Shown here: positions 51,701 to 63,560 of the stretch, in pieces | Layout: every line of letters begins with the position of its first letter | How positions within the stretch are numbered: position 1 is the first letter of the stretch | DNA from: Balanoglossus misakiensis | Lineage: Eukaryota; Hemichordata | DNA: 64,000 nt | NCBI GenBank assembly: GCA_040954595.2 | Contig: CM082586.2 | Coordinates: 6,820,001 to 6,884,000 of the forward strand | Reading direction: 5' to 3' | Translations under genes and position numbers: made by a program | Notes under the pieces: model-generated | Seen by the model: the letters and a program-made list of their open reading frames with translations, nothing else | The model's database searches: none | Told to the model about the DNA's origin: nothing

Positions 51701-54700
51701 ATTAAATTCTGTTCGATGCGTAAATAAAATCCCCGAACAGTTACGTGTTACGGTAAATGTGGACCAATTCAAATCAGTCTCGCGTGTTTTTCCAACAAAT
51801 CCGTGGCACAGGTGTTACGCCGTGGATATTGTATAAAATCCCCTCTCTGCGATCCTTCCATTTTTTGTGTGCGTCGTTCAATACGCGACTAAAATTTAAC
51901 TATGTACGTGTACTTACTGGCTCAGAAAGTACATAAATTACACAATCAATTTTTGTTGGGTTGTGTACGGAACAATTAAAATAACGACACTTAGCAGAAT
52001 ATAAATGTGAATGAAAGACTCGCGAAATACTGTACTGCAATTATAGGAAGTGAAAGTTAACATGAAGTGAAACTGGCCATACTCGGCGGAGTGCTTTCAT
52101 CGGAGATTTAATCGTCTAGACACGTGATTCAGGTGGGCTTGGGGGGCTTCTGGGACATGGAGTCATGTACAGCCATTATAGACGAAAGGCAGACATGACG
52201 TAGCTGTGATGTGTCTTGAAAGTGTAGACTGGTTCTAGAATACGCGTATCGCTTGCTCAGCGGACATGGAATGAAAATGTAGTCAAATATCCCTCTCAGC
52301 ACCCTTCATTCAATAAGACCAATATACCCGGACGAGTGACAGGACTACATGTATACGACAGATTCATATTAATATACACACCCGCTCGGAGATGATAGAT
52401 TACATTTTGTATCTTATACAATATGTACTCTATCATATGCTAGTACTTTTCACCAGACAAAGAGAACATAGCTTCTTTTTGTCTACGTTTCCCTGCGTTA
52501 CGGTGCGCGTGTGTGAAGGCCAGTGGGAGGTCTTGTATGTGCATAAAAGGCAGAGTATAAAAGGCTACCGCTAGAATTATTGACCAACAGGAATAGCCTA
52601 TAAAGCTATAAAGCAAAAAACACTTGTGAATGGCTTATGTTTATGATAGCATGTCCACACCCAGCATTTTACTCGCTGTCCGAATGTACAATGTACAAGG
52701 GCGAACTAAAGAGACCCATGGTAAAGTGAATCACGGTCACCCCTAGCGATCGTGGTGCAACGAACTTTAAATACTGTGGTACGTCCATGAATACTTTCCA
52801 TTGTACGACAGTGACCACTGAGTTGACCTTGACTTGCTAGATCAAGGTCGCTCTAATGTGTTTGTTTCCGTGATAAGTATACGACTATTTGGAAACAATG
52901 CTTATTGATGTTGACAAAATACGTGGATACATCACGGACACTCAACATATTAAGGAGATGTGAAATGCACACACATTTGCAACTCTAGACTAGTAAACGC
53001 TTGTCAGAGAATACTTTGATGTGTCTGCTTCATTTCTTTCGAAACACACATTTGCAGAACAGACTAGACAGGCAGGCAGGCAGGCTGGCTGGCTGGAAGA
53101 CATGCATATGTACATACACAGTCCCTCTGTACTGTGATAGAGGGACTGTGATACATACAAAGCAAAATAAACCCCAAACAAAACAAATATATAAACGATT
53201 GTATATAGTTATAAGTTGCGAATTATTTCAATTTCTATGATGATCGAACCATCTTTTATTGATGCCCGAACATATCGATTTGCCCTTCTTTCAGGAATTC
53301 TGTATTGCATGGCCTCTATCGGTCCGGCCCTTGGCTTCGTGCTTGGAGCAGTTGCGCTGACCATATACGTTGATGTCGGGTTCATCAATCCCGACGATGT
53401 ACCGATAAAACCCGAAGACCCGAGGTGGATCGGCGCCTGGTGGGGAGGCTACGTTACCATAGGGATAGTGATCGCTCTGTTGGCCATACCCCTGCTTGGC
53501 TATCCCAAGGTGTTAGGATCGGCTGCGTTGAAGGAAGAGGAAGACAAGAAAACAGCAGACGCCCCCGTAGAGGGCCACACGCAGATGCAATTCACGCATA
53601 GAACATTGAGAGGTAGGCCCTATGTGACAGAGATGGAGAGAGTTCACAAAGGCCTTTGTTTAATAGCTACTGAATTCTTTTGACAGGATTTTGTTTTGTT
53701 TCTTTTCCCTCTACTATTAGGCAAATATCGACCATTGTAATACAATGTGTAAACCTCAAACATATGTATGTATAAAACTGGCCCCTAAAGCTCAGTGCGG
53801 AACGTTTCAGACAAAAAAAAGTGTTTTGTGTACTCAGTCTGACTGTAGATTTAACGAAAAGTAAACTTTTCTCCTTTCCTTTCAGATGTTCCAAGCGCAT
53901 TGTACAGTTTATTTTCGAACCCAATCTATGTATGTATAACGTTGGCCGGTTCGATGGAACTTGCCATCATCGCCGGTTTCGTCACCTTCATGCCGAAGTA
54001 TCTTGAGTCCCAGTATTCGGTCACGCCCTCAACGGCCAGTTTTCTCACAGGTACGCCTTTTGTTTCTATCTAAGTGTGACATGCATACGTGATAGTACAT
54101 TTGACTGCGTAAATTTGCAATGGAAGTATAGAATTAATATTACCCGATACCGTAAATTTAATATAGGTTCCATGTTTTATTTCTTTCAATTTACCGAGAC
54201 AAAAGACACCCCCCCCCTTTGGTAGAATGCTATGAACCTGGTTGTTTGTTTCTGATGACAGGGCTGTTGATACCAGGGGCTGCCTGTGGAACCGTCTTAG
54301 GTGGTTTCCTGGTCAACAAATTCAAGTTGACTATCCTGGGAACAGCTCGACTAGGTTTTGCCTGTGTCGTCGTATCATTCTTGTGTTATGGAAGTTTATT
54401 CCCCCTCCGATGCGGAGCACAGGATTTTGCGGGCGTTTCTGTGGACTACCTGCCAAGGTTTGTATCACAGTAGACATTTTCCTACGTGCGATAATTGCAT
54501 GTCTAAAGTGTTATACTTAAGCAATAAAACACCCCCAGCCATGGTATACCACAAGATTTTGACCAGTTCACGACATATACGCACGAGCGATAGCGAGTGC
54601 GTATATGGAGTTGAACTGGTCAAAATCGAGTGGTATACCATGGCTGGGGGTGTTTTATTGCTATTATATTATGCCAGTATATTGAAACTTTGCATAAAAC

Positions 54701-57700
54701 ATTTTAAAAGGGCATTTTCTTTGACTATGATATATGACTGTGGTATATGGCTGATATATCACGGTCACATGTCGTGTCTCGACCAATCAAATAGCTTGAT
54801 TTACACCATCAATATACTGGTATAATATAATTGCACATATTTTAGCACTATGCGTCACATTAAAATTTGATAAATAAAATGTGTGATAAAATAAAATGAA
54901 ATAAATATACAGAAACTCCCAAAATTAAACAGTAATATAATGACATACAATTACATGTATGCCATATGATACAATATACGATATGATATGATATATACTA
55001 TGCATGATTTAATATGACGTATGACAACATATATTACTGATTTGTAAAATGTCACGTGACTTTCATAAAAAAATTAGATTCAAATATCACTATTTCTTTT
55101 TCAGGCAATTTCGCGAAGATTCTTATGACAGCAAGGTCAATATGACCTCAGAATGCAATTTTCGATGTCAGTGTGATCAAACTTATCAACCTGTCTGTGG
55201 GGAAAACGGTGTGACGTACTTCAGCCCTTGCTATGCAGGATGTGAGACTATCGTACGAGACGGTGAAGCAGATGTTCGCTTGGTAAGTTGCCATGCCACG
55301 TTCCTAAAAGAACTATTTTGTTGAATGATTCAGAGACAAATCTGAACCCATTTCTGGCTACCTTAAATAGGTTTTTAGGTCCCATTGGTATGTACCATGG
55401 GACCTTATGGGATCGGTTGCGTCTGTATGTATGGATGGATGTATGGATGGATGGATGTATGTCTGTATCATGTTTTAGTTTGTGCTAAGGGGTCAAATCA
55501 CATTATAATAATTGCATTCTGGGTAAAAGGTCGACAACTCACTGTAAAGACCTTAAAGAAATGACATCCTTTGATCAGAAATCTCTGCCTTTGTAGTTGG
55601 CATATGAAACTCATTCAACTGTTTCAAATGTTGTTACAAAGTTTCAGAATGACCCAATATAACTTTAGCTTATGAACCATTCTTAAACTTGGCAAAAAAT
55701 TGGCCATCTTGAAATTGTGTCGACCATATGAGATTTTCATCACTCACCTAGGTAGCAAAAATCCTATTTAAGGTAGGGAGAATTCCTGTCGAATCTAGTA
55801 ACATGAATCTTGAATTTTTGTTGCAGAATTTCACCAACTGTGCCTGTATATCCGAGTACTTACAAGGTTCAGTCGAGAGCATCGAACCCAAAGTCACTTA
55901 TGCGACCTACGGCAAGTGCGTACGCGACTGCACGACCGAGCTCGGTGTGTTCATGGTTGTGTTGATCGGTGTGGTCATTCTGACAGCGCTCACTCAAATC
56001 CCGCTCCTGATGACAACTTTGAGGTAAACAAACAAACAAACACTAGCACCCTTCTAGTTTGGTAGATACGGATAGAAATGTGTTCTTATCCAGTGTGTAT
56101 GCACCATACATATCTAGTAAACAGACAAACAAAGATATTATTGCTTGCATCAATAGGATAAACTGTATCAAGCTACTGGGAATGTGTGTATGCCCCGTGC
56201 TTTACATATCATGTGGAGTTTAGAGTGACAAACAGGTCATTAAGGCTGCATTCACAAACACCTCTGGAGGGGGGGGCGGGAGAATTCAATTTTTTTTACC
56301 GCTAATTTTCACATGCCCCCCGTACACAACCCGAAAAATTTCAAATCCCCCCTTCCGAACTGCCAAAATTTTGAAATCCCCCCCCCCCATTTTCTTTCAC
56401 AGAGCAAAACACATCACCTAGTATCTATCTTGTAAAAAAAGAAAAACAGCGCTCCCATGAAAAGAATTTGAAACTGATGTACCCCTTCACTGAACATTGT
56501 TTGTATTTTTTAAGTATTTGTATTCTGTGTTGGGAGACATTGTAAACCGAGAATTGAAGGGGGTGGGTGTGGGAGGGGGTGTCCCCCTCCCACGTAAGAA
56601 AATTTTATAAAATACAGAGCTCAAAGCTGCATTTTAATGAACCCGGCAAAAGCAAATTAACTCAACTACCGGTATGTTGGGGAGGACAAATTTAACCGTC
56701 GCCGCTCAAAGTTATTATGGGGTTGGGGCAAGTCCCCTGACCTGGGACACTAGATAAACCAATCAATGATTGAAAGGTGTTGATGAATGGAGGGGGTGGG
56801 TGTGGGAGAGGGTGTCCCCCTCCCCCATTAGAAAATTTTGTAAAATAAGGGGGGCGAAACTGCATTTTTGTGGACTCAAAATAAATATTTAGTCGTCAAA
56901 GTTTTCAAGTCCCCCCTTTCAGTCCCTAAATTATTTCAAATCCCCCCCCTTACATACCCTCAATTTTTTCAAATCCCCCCCTCAATTCTCCTGCCCCCCC
57001 CCCTCCAGAGGTGTTTGTGAATGCAGCCTAAGTGTATATCTATCAAAATTTTCAACAGATCCGTTAAAGAAGATGAGAAGCCATTTGCTCTTGGAATGCA
57101 ATTTGTACTATTCAAAGCCATAGGTGAGGCCCAGTATCAAATATTATGCATTTATCAAGTCGTGCAATTTCATGGGTTACACAACATTTATGCATTTTTA
57201 CCTCATTGAGAGTAGACTCAGTTATCTGTGTTGCATCGTTTGAAAGTCAGTAGTATAAAAGACAATCATTATAAGTTCTAGCTGATATGCTGATGAACAT
57301 TTTGCGTTTCATGGGATATTGTTTTAAGTTGTCAAAGTTAAGGACTCTTTATATGTACTTTAGTTTGCCTTATACTTAAAGGGACAAAGTCTCTCTCTCG
57401 TCACCCTTTTTCAATTAATTTTGTCTGATACAAGACACCGTTTATGTTATTCTACATGTAGATATAGTGAATCAACATTCGACCACACACAACTTCCATC
57501 CCACTTGCAGACACGAGTGAAAAACTCACCAAAATGAATAATCGGTGTTTACCTTTTATTCATTTTGGCGAGATTTTTACTCTCATATCCTGCAACTTGT
57601 TATAATATATCTGTTCTCATTTTATGCTCTTGCAGCGTACGTGCCAGCCCCGATGTATTACGGCAGATCCATCGACGACGCCTGCATGATTTGGGAGAAG

Positions 57701-58021
57701 CACTGCGAGTCGTCCGGAGCTTGCTTAGAGTACGACTTGGAGCGTTTCAGATTCGTCTTCATCGGTCTGAGCACGGGGCTCAAGTTCCTCTCCCTCATCT
57801 TTGTCTTCTTCGCGTTCCTCGCCACGAGGAGACGGTACAAACCGAAGACCGTTGACGACAAGGAGACGACAACCAGCTGCGCGCAGATTGAAACCGAATT
57901 TACCGTGGCTGGTCAGACGCAAGCCAACACCCCGAACACCGTATCTGGAACCCTCGATCAACCAATGGAGATACACCCATCAGCGTCATCGAATTTTCTG
58001 TCACTGGAAACATCTATATGA
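48791..58021 (+). CDS. Organic anion transporting polypeptide (SLCO/OATP, 4/5-like)
   Basis: Eight exons: 48791-49463, 53295-53612, 53886-54050, 54262-54457, 55105-55282, 55827-56023, 57059-57123, 57636-58021. Phases fit, giving 725 residues, normal for the family. The start at 48791 (MATDNRDSVYY) precedes an acidic stretch and TM1. The family signature DPRWIGAWWGG is at about residues 282-292. A Kazal-type extracellular loop (exon 5) has CNFRCQCDQTYQPVCGENG. NFTNCACI and the last-exon CMIWEKHCESSGACLEYD are also typical. OATPs have 12 membrane helices and carry organic anions such as conjugated steroids, thyroid hormones and bile acids across the plasma membrane without ATP. From memory the N-terminal part (IERRF, SSQSG, SYLGGRGH, LPHF) looks closest to SLCO4A, while its position near PRDM14 suggests SLCO5A1. 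A tree is needed, so no symbol is given. Confidence 0.94.
49464..53294 (+). other. Large intron 1 of the SLCO gene
   Basis: A 3.8 kb intron with no coding exon seen. It includes a 12-base-arm palindrome at 53117-53150 (CACAGTCCCTCT and its complement) and nothing else that I can name. Confidence 0.75.
54521..54830. mobile_element. Foldback element(s) in SLCO intron 4
   Basis: Bases 54521-54661 are almost completely self-complementary, from GCAATAAAACACCCCCAGCC to its reverse complement ending in TTATTGC. An adjoining pair at 54664-54685 and 54809-54830 (GCCAGTATATTGA and TCAATATACTGG) is inverted with one mismatch over 22 bases. The element is either composite or a nested insertion. No coding capacity. 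Confidence 0.85.
55358..55776. mobile_element. Inverted-repeat element in SLCO intron 5
   Basis: Perfect 14-base terminal inverted repeats (CTACCTTAAATAGG at 55358-55371, reverse complement at 55763-55776) bound 419 bases. The left part holds a small hairpin (GGTCCCAT ... ATGGGACC) and GGATGTATGGAT repeats. Non-coding and MITE-like. Confidence 0.7.
56244..57028. mobile_element. PIF/Harbinger-like non-autonomous element in SLCO intron 6
   Basis: Terminal inverted repeats of about 40 bases start GGCTGCATTCACAAACACC and run into a G-rich block. They are flanked by a TAA direct repeat at 56241-56243 and 57029-57031. A three-base TWA target duplication is typical of the PIF/Harbinger superfamily. 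The interior has two related GGGGGTGTCCCCCTCCC blocks, about 250 bases apart, and no transposase. The right end lies only 30 bases before the exon 7 start at 57059. Confidence 0.85.
57376..57600. mobile_element. Shortened copy of a 340-base foldback element, SLCO intron 7
   Basis: It starts TTAAAGGGACAAAGTCTCTC and continues through GATACAAGACACCGTTTATG to a central inverted pair (CAAAATGAATAA and TTATTCATTTTGG). The full-length relative is at 60474-60813. Most of the right arm is missing here. It lies immediately upstream of SLCO exon 8 (57636). Confidence 0.8.
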
Positions 58022-58115
58022 CATTAAACATGTAACAGTGGAGAGGGCCTGACATGTATTTAAGACATGATTAACTTAAGTTCCGGTAATTGTTTCATAA
58101 TGTAAATGAAATAAA
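58022..58115 (+). terminator. SLCO 3' end and poly(A) signal
   Basis: The stop TGA ends at 58021 and an AATAAA lies at 58110-58115, implying a short 3' UTR. Confidence 0.55.
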
Positions 58116-60473
58116 ATATTTCTGTGAGCAAAATTTAATCTGAAAAAAGTATTCGAAATATAAGATTAAATAATCAAGCTCAAATAAACATGGTGGCTTT
58201 CTTTGGTTAAGAGGCTGATGTATTTAGACAAGTACTACCGGTAAATGCACAAAAAGTCAATAGGGATGATGGACACCCAAGTTTCTGTCAACAGTCAGGA
58301 GTGTGACCATAAAATATTACTACCAGAACTATCCCAGCTTTCGCGTGCAGATCTTCAATGTGTTTGACGCACACATTTAACGTTTATGGGATTTACAGTT
58401 TTATTTACATTTTTTTCAGGTTTTGCCTCATTTTACAAATCACTCACATAAGCATTTATGCAAATTAACTGTAAATATGCTAGCTTCCATATTCATGTTC
58501 CATCATTTATCTAATTTATTTATCACTGGTAACCTTGGTAATATACAAGATTTGAAGAGTACCCATAAATAATATGCTATGCAATTCGTGAAATATATTT
58601 GCTTAGTTTTTTTTAGGCTGAAGTTTTTTTTATAATTACACATTTATATAGACTATTTAGTATTTACACGGACCAAATCAACCCTACCTACCCTACACAT
58701 AGGTAAAATTACCATAGGTAGCTTTGCAATTAAAAATGGAGTAGATGAAGTTGCTACTTTGTTCCTATGTATTTGAATTTCATTTAATAAGTTATAAGAG
58801 TGTTTGGCTGTCAACTAAGGTTATGTACATAACATGACTGTAATAAAAACAATGGTGTAATTATTTTCATAAAGTTCTATATTTCTTTGTGGTTTGTTTG
58901 GGAAGCAAAATATTATGTCTGATGACATGTCAATATCTTCAATGTATATTGTTTACTTCATGAAACTATATTAGCATCACAACAGATTGGTCGTTGTTCC
59001 AACTGAAATTTCATGTTAATTTTGACCTGTGTGTACATGATGGCTGTATATACAGCTGTTCTGTATATATAAAAATTGCAAAATATATTTAAATCTTAGA
59101 AGAAATGTACTGTATGTTCAGAATCACAGATTTTCTGAAGGAGTTCAACAGACCCTTTTTGGTCTGTTGTTAGCAATGCAGACATTACCAGATACATGTA
59201 CTATCATAACAGGCAGTACCATAGATTTCAGTCACATTACATCATACCTCCATTCGTTGCTAGGGGTCACAAGTCAGCTTTACTCAAATTTAATAAAATC
59301 TGCAATATTGTATTTTTGGGCCATTTTGCCCTATTAAAGGGGGCAATATGTGCCATTTTTGGCAAAGTCAGCTTATCCACTTGCTTTGAAATTAGCTATG
59401 CATGATGCCTTTGCGACAGCTTATTGTGATCAGAACCAGCCAGCCTACAAGTCTGTACATACAGTCTGTACACGTGAACATATCAATGTTGCTTGCACAT
59501 TCTAGCCTTGTTGCCTAAAAATCTGAAATATCTTGTAACTATGAAGCCTGCCTTGACTGTATCATTCTATATGAACTAGACTCTCTCACAACATTCATCT
59601 CGCCAGCTAATTAATCCTTTGCTAATTATTTGTGCCCTTGATGTTTCAGCAAAGCTCGTCTGGTGGTGAGCCGTCGAATTTTGCTGTATCTGTCATTATA
59701 ATCTGTTTTGCATTGTGATATATATAACATATTGTCAGAGGAAGGAGAATAAAAGTAAAACTCAAATGTAACAAAAAATGTGTTAGTGTTTTAATTAATA
59801 TTCCACTGAAATTTGTACCCCCCCCCCCAATAATATAGTAATGCACCCCAGAGACAAGTGTTCATGATCAGTTAAGTGAGTCATCTAATACTTCTTGTAT
59901 GCATTAATGGTTGTAAATTGGTTTATTTGGCTGTTATATCACTACAAATGAAGCTCTAAATTTAAATGGATGCTATACAACAAGCTCTTCACATGTTCAT
60001 TAAATTTCATTGTCTGATATCTTCACTTGGTAGTCTTCTGGAAACGATAGAATCTCGCAAATGTCGGTCCAATACCATGCACTGGACGAAAATAACCCAA
60101 AATAGGAAATCAATAACCGAATAAAAATGTAATTGTTTCAAATATTTATTAAATAATTACATGTATATGTACAATTATCCAATGTGCTCTATATTCATAA
60201 ATATTCAATAAACTACGTGTTCAAATACACAGTCACAAGACATTAATTGATAAAAATTATTGCATACTTTTGTTACTTAAGTTTTTCTTCGACAGCAGGT
60301 AAATTTGGAATACTATTATATGACGTTTCTGTAGCACACAAGCGCAATTTCTAATTTTGTTACATACATATAAGGTTTATTTCAGCGATATCTTCTCATG
60401 ATCAGAAAAAAAATGCCTCCACTCATCAGAGGTAATAGATACTTCTTTTCTCACGTTAATTTTGCAATAATTG

Positions 60474-60813
60474 TTCTCTCTCTCGATGCCCTTTCTCCAT
60501 ATTATATTTGATACAAGACACCATTTATGTTATTCTACATGTGGATATATAGTGAATCAACGTTTGACCACACACAACTTTCATCCCGTTTGTAGGATAT
60601 GAGAGTAAAAATCTCGCCAAAATGAATAAATGGTAAACACCGATTATTCATTTTGGCGAGTCTTTCACTCTTGTGTCTACATGCGGGATGGAAGTTGTGT
60701 GTGGTTGAATGTTGATTCCCTATATATCCACATGTAGAATGACATAAACGGTGTCTTGTATCAAACATAATTATTGGAAAAAGGGCATTGAGAGAGAGAC
60801 TTTGTCCCTTTAA
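60474..60813. mobile_element. Full-length 340-base foldback element
   Basis: The left arm (CTCTCTCTCGATGCCCTTTC, then GATACAAGACACC, then ACCACACACAAC) is mirrored by the right arm (GTTGTGTGTGGT, GGTGTCTTGTATC, AAGGGCATTGAGAGAGAG). The centre is CAAAATGAATAA ... TTATTCATTTTGG. The right terminus GACTTTGTCCCTTTAA matches the left terminus of the 57376 copy, while the left terminus here is diverged or lost. Non-coding. Confidence 0.88.
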
Positions 60814-61491
60814 TTGCAGGGTGGGGTCATCCCATCTGCGGGTAGGGTCCCATATGACAACGTCTCCTAAATTTGGCTATAGCCGATACCTGGTAATAAT
60901 TGTAAGCCTGAGAAAGTGAGAGAAGATGCTCACAGAAGTAAATAAGGCAGTGTGATCATATCCTCAGTATTTTTACAGTCCCTGAATTACAAATCTCTAA
61001 ATCAATTAAGAGATTTTTGATTTATGATAAGATATAAATGTAGATTGCATCTCTGGTATGGGTTTGCTAAATAACAAAACCTCCCCAAATCTCAAAATCA
61101 CCGGGTAGGTATTCATTTAAAAATATTACAAAAAGCTTTGTTCTGACTCAATTAAAAAAAAAATAACATACAATCATTCCTACTTAAGTCAGACCTTGGA
61201 GCTAGGCAGTCTTTTCGAATTTCATAGACAAGTCAGTCAATTTAAGAGAAGTTGGCTCTCGAAAATTAACTTGATACTTGCATCAATTTTCATGATTCAA
61301 AACACAATATACCGTAGCACAGTTGTAATGATACGATTCTTTGCATCAAAGCATCTAAAATCATTGGACCCAGAAATAAATGTCTTTTTTTTCACTAGAA
61401 TAACTACGGAAAGGCTCCTATCTTACAGAGGAGACAAAAATGATATGTATATATTCACACCAAGATTCACCATAAACTATTTACCGAAATG

Positions 61492-61862
61492 CAGTAATGT
61501 GGTAAATAATCATCAAGAAAATCTTGGACAAGTCAATTACGTCATCACCAATAATTTGGCAATAGTAATATGGGGATATACTGTAAAACACATTATTTTC
61601 ACGAGTTGAAATTTTCGCGATATCAAGAGAGGCCACTGTTTCGCGAGTATTAATTTTCGCGTTCTCTTATTTCATTCATTGCATCGTTATCTTCAAAAAA
61701 AACTACGCGACTTTTTATTTTCACGCTATTTTGGCTCTCGCGTATTTCGCGAAAAATTTATTGCTCGCGAAAATAAAGTGTTTTACAGTATTTTCAGTAT
61801 TGTGGTAAATAATCAAGAAAATCTTGGACAAGTCCATTACGTCATCACCAATAATTTGGCAA
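61492..61862. repeat. Direct repeats of about 67 bases flanking the element
   Basis: Both copies share GTGGTAAATAAT, AAGAAAATCTTGGACAAGTC and GTCATCACCAATAATTTGGC, with a three-base indel and a few mismatches. They are far longer than any target-site duplication. Confidence 0.9.
61579..61790. mobile_element. Inverted-repeat element with TACTGTAAAACAC ends
   Basis: The ends TACTGTAAAACAC and GTGTTTTACAGTA are perfect reverse complements. The interior has several TTTTCGCG/CGCGAAAA motifs, and a TA may be the target site. It is flanked by a direct duplication of host-like sequence (61492-61562 and 61796-61862). A fragment of the same family is at 42464-42507. Confidence 0.85.
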
Positions 61863-62046
61863 GACAGTCAAACCCGTGTATAGTGGCCAGTCAAGAGACT
61901 TTCATAAACTGGCCTTTATAGACAGGTCAATTAATGCACATGTAAGTTGCACAGGGACTGTAACATAGTGGCTACTATATAGAGGTGGTCACTAACACAG
62001 GTTTGACTGTAGTAATTTCGGGATATAATCTCTCCATGTGAACACA

Positions 62047-63560
62047 TCACTCCTGTTTTTCAGCCACAGTTTTGCCCACGGCTGCTTCTTGATCCACTAA
62101 ATTGACTTTGCTGTCTTCCCTTCCCATGCTAGTCAGAGAGACATTGGAGCCGTTCCTCAGCTTTGTAACCCCTAGCAACGCTCCGGGCTTGTTGCCGTTG
62201 TCCTCGTTCACGGCCAACGCCAAGTTGTCATTCCCTTCTATTTCTGTTTCGATTTCCTCGTCCCTCTTGCCGGGGATCGGCGGGGGTTTGTAGACGACCA
62301 GAGAGAGAATGAGGAAGACGATGGTACAGGAGAGGTACACCACAGCCAAGATTAGGAATCGGAGGCCGAATTGATACGAGTCGTAGACCCAACAGGATCC
62401 CGTCTCACCGCACGACTCCTGCCAGAGGATGCATGAACTGTCGATGACGGCACCGACGATTATTGGTCCCGGAATTGTACCTGTCATGAGGAAGCAAATA
62501 ACAGATTGAAGTTTACAAGAGGAACGTTGGAATGGTAACAGGCTCGGTTCAAAGCTTCAAACTGTACACTGTTTCTTATAGAAAAATATGTGGTATTTGT
62601 TTCTTGTAGATTAGACTAGCCAATCTGTGGGATATGTATTTGTCCATTTCTGCGAAAAACATGAAACATCGCTTTTGGAGAATTTTTCTCCGTACCTTTA
62701 ATGGACCACAAGGTCAAATGCATAAACATTAGTATGTGTGTGTGTATGTCAGATGTCAAATCTAATGGAAATACAACAAAAAATGGAGAGGAAACCATAG
62801 TGAGGGCACGTCGAATTTCACTCACCAAAAAGTCGGAGACACACAGACTGAATCCCCATGGCGAAGCTTCTCTGCCTCTCTGGAACACACCTGGATTTGG
62901 AGAAGGAAGTCGAGACAGAAACATCATTAAAACTCAAAGCGAGGCCAATGGGGAAAGTTGCCCAATCACATCAAGGGGATTTGGGCTGTATGAGAGCACT
63001 AGACTTATGAAAAGGGTGCATTAGATTCGATATAAGGCAAAAAAATAATATGTGCTGTTCCGATTACATGGTTTGCAAAAATAGGGTAGGTAGGTAGGTA
63101 GGGAATTTTTTTATTTTGCAATTTTTTTATTTCTCTGGCCGCCGTAGTGTAGACGAATGATGTAATGGTTCTTGTGTGATGCGCACCATTTCGTCATAGT
63201 TCTCGCATGATTCACACAATTTTTATAAATTTTGTATATTTGACATGGTTATTTTTACTTCCGGGTTTACAAAGCTCTAAAAAGTTTAGGGTCGGCGGGT
63301 TAAAATTAGGGTAGGTCGGGTAATCGGAACAGCTCATTTTTTTGGGGGGGGAGGCCTAATGACACTTACCTGAGAGTGATCGCGGTTCCGGGCACGGTAA
63401 GTTGAAAATTGAAGAGCATGGAGAGGAAGAAAAGCGTCAGGAAGATTGGCAGAGTCCAGCAGTCGGAGTTACACATTGCCTGGCTGACACAACCAAACTC
63501 TTGAACAGCGCCATCTACAGTGCAATTTGCAGCCGGGATGCACAGGCAGTCGTAGTATTT
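62047..63560 (-). CDS. Second organic anion transporter (SLCO/OATP), 3' three exons only
   Basis: Minus-strand exons 63370-63560, 62826-62890 and 62047-62480 join in frame. The first encodes YYDCLCIPAANC, a Cys-rich loop end and a membrane helix ending in VPGTAITLR. The 65-base exon encodes CVPERQRSFAMGIQSVCLRL. The last exon encodes IPGPIIVGAVIDSSCILWQE, GSCWVYDSYQF, a final helix and a long acidic cytoplasmic tail ending at 62047. Exon sizes and phases parallel exons 6-8 of the plus-strand SLCO gene (197, 65 and 386 bases there; 191, 65 and 434 here). The two are therefore paralogues with a shared intron layout, tail-to-tail. The 5' exons, including the Kazal loop, lie beyond the right edge. 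Subfamily not resolved. Confidence 0.92.
62931..63020. mobile_element. Diverged partial copy of the 9404 foldback element
   Basis: CTCAAAGCGAGGCCAATGG and CTTATGAAAAGGG match the 9404-9572 element. It sits in the intron just upstream (in gene direction) of the 65-base exon of the minus-strand SLCO gene. Confidence 0.7.

Larger units (their letters stand above)
58116..62046. other. Intergenic region between tail-to-tail SLCO genes
   Basis: AT-rich, with no supported coding region. It contains a full foldback element (60474-60813) and an inverted-repeat element with flanking duplication (61492-61862). A small hairpin lies at about 59146-59170 (CAACAGACC and GGTCTGTTG). The 3' UTR of the minus-strand SLCO gene should end here. 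Confidence 0.65.
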
